From: an uncultured Clostridia bacterium
GTDB lineage: Bacteria > Bacillota > Clostridia > Christensenellales > Borkfalkiaceae
NCBI GenBank assembly: GCA_947589085.1
Contig: CANPZD010000004.1
Coordinates: 31,020 to 95,019 of the forward strand
Reading direction: 5' to 3'
Length of the DNA stretch: 64,000 nt
Each line of letters opens with the position of its first letter. Within the stretch, counting starts at the first letter, position 1. Positions 43,515 through 50,045 of the stretch are shown piece after piece. The translations under genes and the position numbers were made by a program. The notes under the pieces are model-generated. The model searched no databases. It was given only the letters and a program-made list of their open reading frames with translations, and was not told where the DNA came from.

Positions 43515-43569
43515 GAACCCGCCGGAATCAGCTTGGGAAGCTGACGCCATACCGCTAGGCGATTCCTGC
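43495..43569 (-). tRNA. tRNA-Gly(CCC)
   Basis: Minus strand: acceptor GCAGGAA/TTCCTGC, D-arm GCC..GGC, anticodon stem TCAGC/GCTGA around TTCCCAA (anticodon CCC), T-arm GCGGG-TTCGACT-CCCGT, discriminator T and encoded CCA. It has its own strong promoter. Confidence 0.95.
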
Positions 43570-43580
43570 TTTTCCCCTCT

Positions 43581-43609
43581 ATTATACCCGATCCGAAAAG
43601 GCCTGTCAA
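43581..43609 (-). promoter_or_regulatory. tRNA-Gly promoter
   Basis: Minus strand: TTGACA (43604-43609), 17 bp, TATAAT (43581-43586): full consensus. Confidence 0.92.
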
Positions 43610-43658
43610 GCGCAAACGGAACTTCTTTGCGGGCTTTTGAAAAAATTTCCGCCCGGGA

Positions 43659-45041
43659 TCAGTCGATGAGCCTGAAATCTTCTGCGCCGAAGATCACCGT
43701 AACCGTATAGGCCTGATTTTCCCGCGAAAGCGTGAATTCCACGGCGTCGCCGCTCCGCACTTCTAGAAGCAAAACCGTGAGTTTCAGCATTTTCGTAATA
43801 TAAACTTCTCCCCCGCGCGAGGTGATTTTTGCCGAAATCAGCGTATCGCCCGCCTGCATTCCCGCGCGCGCGCCGGCGTATCCGGATTGGACTTCGGATA
43901 CGACGATCTTTTCTTCCGTATAATATTTTCCCGTGCGTTCGTCGAAGATCCCGCGGCTGTCCGTACGCTGAACGGTGATCCCCAGCCGCGCTTGCGCACC
44001 CCCGTGCGCCGCCGCACTCACGGCGCATGTATCGATCACGTTCTGCGCAACGGCAAGGGCCACATTCGCGGGGATCGCGTACCCGAATCCGACGACCCCG
44101 TCCGCCTCCATGCGGCCGTTCACGATGCCCAAAAGCTCGCCCGAACCATTAAAAAGTCCGCCGCCCGAATTGCCGTGATTTACCGCGGCGTCTATACGGA
44201 TCTCCGGCAATGTGATGTAACTTTTTTCGTCTGCCGAGCGGAATTGCACCTGTTCGGATTCCACGGAAACCACGCCTTCGGTGACGGAAATCACGCCCTG
44301 CCCGTTCGCGTTGCCGATCGCATAAACGCGTTCTCCCGCCGTGACCGAATCCGAATTGCACGCCACAACTTCCTTTGCATACACGTTGTTTTGTTCGGTC
44401 TCCGTCAGAATGGGACTGTCGTCCACTTTCAGCACGGCGATATCATATTCCATCGCGCCGCCCAGAAAGGTCGCCGGAATGGCTGCGGAGCTTGCCGCGG
44501 CGTCCTCGTTGTCGGGCAGGCTGCCGTAGAGAAAGAGCGTTATGCTGTCGCTGATATGATCGATCGTTTCCTTTCCGTTGCTCGAAGCGTTGTAGACCAC
44601 ATGATAATTAGTGACGACGAGCGCGTCCCCCTCTTGCGTATTCAGCGAATACACGATCCCCGAACCGAGCGCATAAAAATCTCCGTGCGTGCCGTTATGA
44701 AAAAGCGCGTATACGGTGACGGAGGAACGCAGCGCGTTCTGCACATAGGCGCCGTTGTCCTCCGAAAGATCCATGCCCTGCAAAAATTCGTAATAGGTGC
44801 CCGCAAAACTGCCGTCTGCGCGCGCCTCTTCGTACAAGCGGCGAAGTTCCGTGGAGGGCGTCTCCTGCGAAGCCAGCCAGCTCTCGGGAGAACCCGCTGT
44901 GCCGCGCTCCTCCGCCACGTCGTACGGAAAGGTATCGTCGGCGTCGTACGGTTTTTCGATCAGATCGGAAAACGAACATGCGGAGAATGCAAGCAGCCCC
45001 GCGACCGCCATACAAACGGTTGCCAGGATTCTTTTTTTCAT
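43659..45041 (-). CDS. HtrA/DegP-like serine protease lipoprotein with PDZ domain
   Basis: 460 residues from the ATG at 45039-45041 (AGGGGG upstream). The signal peptide ends in the lipobox FSAC (Cys22), so the protease is tethered outside the membrane by lipid rather than by the usual N-terminal helix of Gram-positive HtrA. The trypsin-fold triad is visible: His in VTNYHVV, Asp in YDIAVLKV, Ser in NHGNSGGGLFN. A PDZ domain follows (about residues 360-450: VQSGYAGARAGMQAGDTLIS). It likely removes damaged exported proteins. Own promoter; downstream is tRNA-Gly. Confidence 0.92.
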   Translation of the reverse strand: MKKRILATVCMAVAGLLAFSACSFSDLIEKPYDADDTFPYDVAEERGTAGSPESWLASQETPSTELRRLYEEARADGSFAGTYYEFLQGMDLSEDNGAYVQNALRSSVTVYALFHNGTHGDFYALGSGIVYSLNTQEGDALVVTNYHVVYNASSNGKETIDHISDSITLFLYGSLPDNEDAAASSAAIPATFLGGAMEYDIAVLKVDDSPILTETEQNNVYAKEVVACNSDSVTAGERVYAIGNANGQGVISVTEGVVSVESEQVQFRSADEKSYITLPEIRIDAAVNHGNSGGGLFNGSGELLGIVNGRMEADGVVGFGYAIPANVALAVAQNVIDTCAVSAAAHGGAQARLGITVQRTDSRGIFDERTGKYYTEEKIVVSEVQSGYAGARAGMQAGDTLISAKITSRGGEVYITKMLKLTVLLLEVRSGDAVEFTLSRENQAYTVTVIFGAEDFRLID

Positions 45042-45091
45042 TTTGTTACCCCCTGCCGGTCCGGGATCGGCAAAATTTAACATGTACTTTT

Positions 45092-45119
45092 ATTATACCA
45101 CAAATCGAGCGAAATACAA
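45092..45119 (-). promoter_or_regulatory. Promoter of the HtrA-like gene
   Basis: Minus strand: TTGTAT (45114-45119), 16 bp, TATAAT (45092-45097), starting right after the terminator of the rubrerythrin operon. Confidence 0.75.
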
Positions 45120-45120
45120 C

Positions 45121-45152
45121 GAAAAAGGAGCGAAAAAGAATTTTTTCGCTCC
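45121..45152 (-). terminator. Terminator of the rubrerythrin operon
   Basis: Minus strand: GGAGCGAAAAA / TTTTTCGCTCC followed by TTTTTCG. Confidence 0.88.
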
Positions 45153-45159
45153 CCCTCGC

Positions 45160-45291
45160 TCAAAGATCGTCGGCGTCCTGTACCGGACGTTCGTATTCGT
45201 TCTCCGAACAAATTCCGGTATAGCTGCCCAGCGTATCCTCATCGGAACGCATTTCCGCACCCGATTTTTTCAGCGATCTCTTTCGGCTCAT
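45160..45291 (-). CDS. 43-residue conserved-looking small protein
   Basis: An ORF of 43 codons starting MSRKRSLKK, with GSYTG in the middle and ending PVQDADDL. Its ATG shares a base with the stop of the preceding micro-gene (TGATG) and the operon terminator follows its stop by 8 bp, so it is very likely translated. The basic N-terminus and acidic C-terminus suggest a binding partner. I have the impression of similar endings in other Clostridia small proteins but cannot name a family. Confidence 0.65.
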   Translation of the reverse strand: MSRKRSLKKSGAEMRSDEDTLGSYTGICSENEYERPVQDADDL

Positions 45292-45425
45292 CAGCCGCAA
45301 TCCTTCGAATTTTTGCCGCAGCCTTTCCCGCAGCTCTTCGAATTCTTGACGTTCTTCGCGCTTCCGCTGTTCTGCGCATTCTGCGCGTTCTGAGCATTGT
45401 TCGTCTTATTGGTCGTCTTTTTCAT
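45291..45425 (-). CDS. 44-residue Asn/Lys/Cys-rich small protein
   Basis: Starts at the ATG 45423-45425, which overlaps the rubrerythrin stop (ATGA) and has AAAAAGGAG upstream. The sequence has a triple NAQ repeat and ends with three cysteines in a Gly/Lys context (SCGKGCGKNSKDCG). The cysteines could bind a metal or an iron-sulfur group; that is inference from the neighbour. No family recognised. Confidence 0.65.
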   Translation of the reverse strand: MKKTTNKTNNAQNAQNAQNSGSAKNVKNSKSCGKGCGKNSKDCG

Positions 45426-46018
45426 ATATTCTCCTTTTTGAAAGGAAGATGCAATTCGACTTCCCCCTGCGACGCTCCGCAAAGCGGACAGATATTCCAT
45501 GCTTCTTTCGTGGTGTGCATATACCCGCATTCGCCGCAGATCCACAGCATCGGGCGTTCCGCCTTATAGAGGGAGCCGTCCTTGAACGCCTCGTAAAGGT
45601 ACTCGAAGATGATCCGATGATTGGCTTCTACCCTCGCAACCTGTTCGAATTTGAGCGCGATTTGCCCAAACCCCTCTTCTCTTGCAATCTTCGCAAACCC
45701 GGGATACAGGTTCTCCGCTTCGTCCTGTTCGTCGATTGCCGCAAAACGCAAGCCGTCCTCTACCGTCCCTCCGTGGAACGGAAAACTCGCGTCGATATGA
45801 ATATCATCGCAGCTTCCCGCCATGTTGAGAATGGTCTCGAAGAATACCTTCGCATGATTTGTTTCGTTCTTTGCGATCGTGCGAATGGTGTTCGCCAAGG
45901 CCTCGTAACCCTGTTTCATCGCAGCTTTTACGATAAGTTGGTACCGCATCCCCGCCTGACACTCTCCCGCAAAACCTCTTGCGAGATTATGGAATGTCTG
46001 CGTCGTGGTAAAGTCCAT
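45422..46018 (-). CDS. rbr: Rubrerythrin
   Basis: 198 residues. Non-heme iron peroxidase that protects anaerobes from hydrogen peroxide. The N-terminal ferritin-like bundle carries Glu19, ENxH-type ligands at NETNH (51-55) and EANH (131-134); the C-terminal rubredoxin domain has Cys161/Cys164 and Cys177/Cys180. AAAGGGGGG precedes the ATG. First gene of a three-gene operon with two overlapping micro-genes, all ending at the terminator at 45121. Confidence 0.93.
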   Translation of the reverse strand: MDFTTTQTFHNLARGFAGECQAGMRYQLIVKAAMKQGYEALANTIRTIAKNETNHAKVFFETILNMAGSCDDIHIDASFPFHGGTVEDGLRFAAIDEQDEAENLYPGFAKIAREEGFGQIALKFEQVARVEANHRIIFEYLYEAFKDGSLYKAERPMLWICGECGYMHTTKEAWNICPLCGASQGEVELHLPFKKENI

Positions 46019-46115
46019 GCAAATTGCCCCCCTTTCATTCTCTATTGTGGGCGGGTCTCGCCCAAACTATACGCACGGCAGGATTTTCCTTTGGGGAAAA
46101 CATCTCAAAAACGGC

Positions 46116-46144
46116 AAAAAAAGATCGCCGCTTGCACGGCGATC
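46116..46144 (-). terminator. Terminator of the ClC transporter gene
   Basis: Minus strand: GATCGCCG-TGCAAG-CGGCGATC followed by seven T, upstream of the rubrerythrin gene's leader. Confidence 0.9.
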
Positions 46145-46159
46145 CCGCAAAAAACAAAC

Positions 46160-47809
46160 TTATTCCCCTTCGCCCGGCGGCTGCAACGTTGTGCCGTCCG
46201 GCGCTTCTTCCGCATTCGGCTCGCCCGCTGGGAAACTTTGCAGGATCTCTCCCGCCGCCTCGCGAAGCGTCGCGAAATATTCCTCTTTTTCCCGCGGGGC
46301 GCCCTCCACCGTAAGGATATCGCCGTACATCAGCTCTGCGGAACCGACGGAAGGAATCGCGTTCCCCTCCCGCAGGATCTGCGTGACATAGGCCGAGCTG
46401 GGCCATAGCACATCGCGGATCCGCTTTCCCGCCGCCGCGGCGCCCACCCGCACGCGTACGGTGACGCGCTCTTTTTTGCCCTGCTCCTCGAGCATTTCTT
46501 CGAGAAATTTTTCGTACATCGGCTCGGTATGGAACATGCTGCTCACAAAATAACTGATCGCCACGGAAAGAACCACGGGCAGCAAAAACGTAAACTCGCC
46601 CGTCAGCTCGACCGTCATGATGATGCTCGTAAAGGGCGCCTTGACGACCGTCGCGAAGAACGTTGCAAGGCATACGACGATCACGGTATCCGTGAGTGCC
46701 GAGTCCATGCCGATTTTCACGAACAACAGAGAAAGGAGCGCGCCCGCGCCCGCGCCGATCGCGAACATGGGAAGCGAAGAACAGCACGGCACTTCCGCGC
46801 CGATATTTGCAATCGTGACCGCAAACCGGAGGATCACGGCCGCAAGCAATGTCGCCCACAGGGGAGAAGAAAATATCCTTTCAAGCTCTTCGGATCCGCC
46901 GCGCAGACCTTCGATAAAGTGCAGCCCGCCGCCCATGACGTTTGTCGTGATCAGGCCCGCCGCTCCCGCAAGCAGAAACGGGATCGCCATCTGCAATGCC
47001 CATTTCCCGCGCTTGATCCTGATCTTCCGGAACAGCTTGCGCGCAAAAAGAGCCGCAAAATAGAATGCGATCCCCAGAAGAGAAACCATAACGGCCGCCA
47101 GCATGGTATACGGCAAGAATCCGATCGACGTTTCTTTCATCACGAATCCGGAAAAAATCGGCCGGTTGAACAGACCGAGCGCGGGCGCAAGCGCGCTCCG
47201 GATGATCATCGCGACGACGACGGACGTGAACGAACAGGCAAATACTTCGGGCGTAAACCGCTTATGCGTCTCTTCGTACGCAAACACGATCCCCGTGAGC
47301 GGCGCATTCAGCGCGACGGCAAGTCCGGCGCACGCGCCGCCCGTGATCTGATATCGCCGCACGACGGGATTTCTCCGCGTGACGGAACTCAGTCCGTCGC
47401 CGCAGGCGCCGCCGATCATCAGGCTCGGCCCTTCGCTCCCCGCGGAAAGTCCCATAAATACGCATAACAGGCTTGCGGCAAACATTCCCGTAAGCACTTT
47501 GTACCATTTGAACCGAAGAAGCCCCTGCGCGGCGCCCTCCGTTTGGGGAAATCCGCTCCCGCGGATGATGGGCAGAAAGCGCACGAATCCGCCCACCACG
47601 ATCGCGCCCAATAGAAGCGCAGCAAACAGCAGCGGGATCATGGCGGGATGGCGCGCGAAATACGTATAGTACCCGCGGGAAAATTCTTCCGAAAGTTCGA
47701 TCAACGCATTGTAGAGCGTGACGATCACGCCGACAAACGCCCCCGTGAGCACGCCGACGGCAACGATCTCGATCCCCCGATGAAATTTTTCCCCGACCCC
47801 TTGCTTCAT
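46160..47809 (-). CDS. ClC-family chloride transporter with C-terminal TrkA_C domain
   Basis: 549 residues from the second ATG (47807-47809). ClC signatures are present: GSEGPSLMIGG with the gating glutamate, then ALNAPLTGIVFAYEE, and GIGAGAGALLS-type loops. About ten membrane segments are followed by an RCK_C/TrkA_C-like domain (about 460-540, VRVGAAAAGKRIRDVLWP), as in several bacterial ClC proteins. The gating Glu suggests Cl-/H+ exchange. The -10 element ends just before the first ATG, which therefore lies upstream of the likely transcription start, so the second ATG is preferred and the mRNA is leaderless. Confidence 0.9.
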   Translation of the reverse strand: MKQGVGEKFHRGIEIVAVGVLTGAFVGVIVTLYNALIELSEEFSRGYYTYFARHPAMIPLLFAALLLGAIVVGGFVRFLPIIRGSGFPQTEGAAQGLLRFKWYKVLTGMFAASLLCVFMGLSAGSEGPSLMIGGACGDGLSSVTRRNPVVRRYQITGGACAGLAVALNAPLTGIVFAYEETHKRFTPEVFACSFTSVVVAMIIRSALAPALGLFNRPIFSGFVMKETSIGFLPYTMLAAVMVSLLGIAFYFAALFARKLFRKIRIKRGKWALQMAIPFLLAGAAGLITTNVMGGGLHFIEGLRGGSEELERIFSSPLWATLLAAVILRFAVTIANIGAEVPCCSSLPMFAIGAGAGALLSLLFVKIGMDSALTDTVIVVCLATFFATVVKAPFTSIIMTVELTGEFTFLLPVVLSVAISYFVSSMFHTEPMYEKFLEEMLEEQGKKERVTVRVRVGAAAAGKRIRDVLWPSSAYVTQILREGNAIPSVGSAELMYGDILTVEGAPREKEEYFATLREAAGEILQSFPAGEPNAEEAPDGTTLQPPGEGE

Positions 47810-47815
47810 GGACAT

Positions 47816-47844
47816 ATTCTACCACGAACGGCAAAAAAAGTAAA
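47816..47844 (-). promoter_or_regulatory. ClC gene promoter, leaderless
   Basis: Minus strand: TTTACT (47839-47844), 17 bp, TAGAAT (47816-47821). The second ATG of the gene is 6 nt beyond the -10. Confidence 0.75.
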
Positions 47845-47880
47845 CTAAAAATATTTGCCGGAATTTTTTTCGGAAACCTC

Positions 47881-47908
47881 TTGACAGATCCGGAATCTAT
47901 GCTATAAT
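47881..47908 (+). promoter_or_regulatory. Promoter of the ncRNA gene
   Basis: TTGACA (47881-47886), 16 bp, TATAAT (47903-47908): both hexamers are full consensus. Confidence 0.9.
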
Positions 47909-47914
47909 ATAGGT

Positions 47915-48302
47915 GAAAAAGAAAGAAATTAGCAATAAAAGTTATTCATTAACATTTGGGAGGATACTCCGATGGGCAGGGTCCACTGAACCATTGAAGC
48001 AACCGAGAGCGCGGGCGGAGAATCGCCTTGCTCATAAATTCATATCGGAGGTACAACGATATGAAATTTCCGAACCCGAAAACCCGGTAAGAGGAGGAAA
48101 GACCGATGTACCATCATATGACAGGGGCGGAAAGCTGACAGAGTTTCCGGAATCGGCGCGGCAGATTTCAATCCATTCCCGCGCAGGGTCATAACCCGAA
48201 CAAGGAAACCGTCGGCTGCAACGGGCAAGCGGCGCTTGCGGCGTTCCCCCGAAAAAACTGAATCAAACAACCCCCCGTGCGGCGCGCGGGGGGAACTTTT
48301 TT
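47915..48302 (+). ncRNA. Unidentified structured ncRNA gene, about 390 nt
   Basis: A stand-alone transcription unit with a consensus promoter, no convincing ORF, and a terminator (CCCCCCG..CGGGGGG then CTTTTTT at 48271-48300). Many small hairpins can be read in order: GGAG-GATA-CTCC, GGTC..GAACC, GGCG-GAGAAT-CGCC, TTCATATCG/CGATATGAA, CGGAAA..TTTCCG, GGGT-CATA-ACCC, GCAAGC-GGC-GCTTGC. GGTACA in one loop can pair with TGTACC 60 nt later. It is not tmRNA, RNase P RNA, SRP RNA or 6S RNA as far as I can tell; a raiA-type or other large bacterial RNA is possible. Confidence 0.75.
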
Positions 48303-48308
48303 ATGCGT

Positions 48309-50045
48309 TCAACGCGCAAACTGCGCGCGATACAGGGCCGTGTAGAATCCGCCGCCCGCAAGAAGTTCTTCGTGCGTGCCGCGCTCGACGATCTTTCCGT
48401 CCCGCATGACGAGAATGAGATCGGCGCTCCGTACGGTCGAAAGCCTGTGCGCAACGATAAAGCAGGTCCTCCCCCGCATGAGCGCGGCGAACGCCTCCTG
48501 CACGATCTTTTCGGTGCGCGTATCGAGATTGCTCGTGGCTTCGTCGAGAATGAGCATGGGCGGACGGCAGAGCATGACCCGCGCAATACACAATAGCTGT
48601 TTCTGCCCTTCGGAGAGCGCCCCCTCCTCGCCCAGAACGGTATCGTACCCTTGAGGCAGCTGCAGAATGAACGAATGCGCTTTCGCCGCTTTCGCCGCCG
48701 CGATCATCTCCTCTTCGGTCGCGTCGGGACGGCCCATGCAGAGATTTTCGCGCACGGTCGCCGTTTTCAGCCACGTCTCCTGCAAGACCATGCCGATGTT
48801 TTTCCTCAGAGAAGCCCGCGTGACCGTGCGGATATCCGTTCCGTCCACATAGATCGCGCCCTCGTCCACATCGTAAAAGCGCATGATCAGGCCGATGAGC
48901 GTCGTCTTGCCGCAGCCCGTCGGCCCGACGATCGCAACGCGCATCCCCGGCCGTACGTTCAGATCGAAATGCCTGATGAGTTCGTGCGCAGGATCGTACG
49001 AAAAGGCAACGTTCTCCATCGTCACGGCGCCGGCCGCGTCGCCCATCGCGGGATTTTCCCCGTCGTCCGGTTCCTCCGGCTCCTCCGTAAAGGCAAGCAC
49101 CCTGCCGGCGCAGGCAAGGGCGTTCTGAAATTCCGCAACGACCTCGGAGATCTCGTTGAAAGGCTTGGTATATTGATTGGCATATTGCAAAAAGGAAGTG
49201 AGCGTTCCGACGGAAAACGCCCCCGCCGTTCCGATCACCAGATACGCCCCCGCAAACGCAACGGCGGCATAGACAAGCGCGTTGATAAACCGCGTCGAAG
49301 GGTTCGTCGTCGAGGAAAAGAATACCGCCCGAAGCGAGGCCTTCCGGAGCGCCTCGTTTTTTTCTCCGAAGATCCTCTCGTTCTCCTCTTCGCGCGAAAA
49401 CGCCTTTACGACTTTGAGATTGCCGATCATCTCGTCGGCAAACGCGGTTGCGTCGGCGCGCGTCTCCGTCTGCACGCGGTAGGTCTTATATGTGCGCGAA
49501 GCGATGAATCTCGCCACAAAAAAGGAGACGGGCGTGATGCAGAATACCACGAGCGCGATCTCCCAGCGAACGGCGAGCATGATCCCGAGCACGCCCGCGA
49601 TCGTGAGCACGCCCGTATACAGCTGCGTGAATCCGAGGAGCAGTCCCTCCGAAACGCTCTCCGCGTCGTTGATCACGGTATTCGTCACGTCTCCGTACGG
49701 CCTGCCGTCGAGATAGCGGAGCGGAAGTTTTTCGATCTTTTTGAAGGCGTCTTTGCGCAGCGACGATAAGATCCCGTACGCAATGCGGTTGTTGATCAGG
49801 CTCAAAAGCCACTGAAACCCCGTCGCAAGCGCGGAGACGGCCGCAACCGCGATCAGGTTCCTCAATAGCGCCGCCCTGTTTATATTCCCCTCCGACACGA
49901 TGCAATCCACCGCTTTGCCCGCAAAATAGGGCGACAGCAGCTGCCCCGCCACAACGACGAGCGCGCACAGAACGGAACATACCAATAAAAATGCGTACGG
50001 CCTGCAATAACGGAGAAGTTTTCGGAATACCTGTTTGCGCTTCAT
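48309..50045 (-). CDS. ABC exporter half-transporter (catalytic-competent subunit)
   Basis: 578 residues: six membrane helices then an ATPase domain. Walker A GPTGCGKTTL, signature LSEGQKQLL (non-canonical E for the first G), Walker B MLILDEATSNLD with the catalytic Glu intact, then the H-loop VAHRLSTV. Pairs with the next gene, whose Walker B lacks the Glu, to make a heterodimeric exporter of the BmrCD / TM287-288 kind. Such exporters move drugs, lipids or peptides; the substrate is unknown. The start overlaps the preceding stop by 4 bp. Confidence 0.92.
   Translation of the reverse strand: MKRKQVFRKLLRYCRPYAFLLVCSVLCALVVVAGQLLSPYFAGKAVDCIVSEGNINRAALLRNLIAVAAVSALATGFQWLLSLINNRIAYGILSSLRKDAFKKIEKLPLRYLDGRPYGDVTNTVINDAESVSEGLLLGFTQLYTGVLTIAGVLGIMLAVRWEIALVVFCITPVSFFVARFIASRTYKTYRVQTETRADATAFADEMIGNLKVVKAFSREEENERIFGEKNEALRKASLRAVFFSSTTNPSTRFINALVYAAVAFAGAYLVIGTAGAFSVGTLTSFLQYANQYTKPFNEISEVVAEFQNALACAGRVLAFTEEPEEPDDGENPAMGDAAGAVTMENVAFSYDPAHELIRHFDLNVRPGMRVAIVGPTGCGKTTLIGLIMRFYDVDEGAIYVDGTDIRTVTRASLRKNIGMVLQETWLKTATVRENLCMGRPDATEEEMIAAAKAAKAHSFILQLPQGYDTVLGEEGALSEGQKQLLCIARVMLCRPPMLILDEATSNLDTRTEKIVQEAFAALMRGRTCFIVAHRLSTVRSADLILVMRDGKIVERGTHEELLAGGGFYTALYRAQFAR

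Noticed and set aside
43252..43710. A 152-codon plus-strand ORF with repeated KKQG motifs
   Set aside because: It is the forced translation of the hairpin/tRNA-Gly direct repeats in the wrong sense.
48050..48120. Homology of the ncRNA gene with the lipoprotein leader RNA (shared words GGTACAACG and GGATACTC)
   Set aside because: The matches are 8-9 nt, in different structural contexts and order; chance cannot be excluded.
47915..48302. RNase P RNA, because of a GAGGAAAGACC word
   Set aside because: The RNase P core begins near the 5' end with GAGGAAAGTCC and needs a matching ACAGAA-type 3' element; position and partners are absent here.
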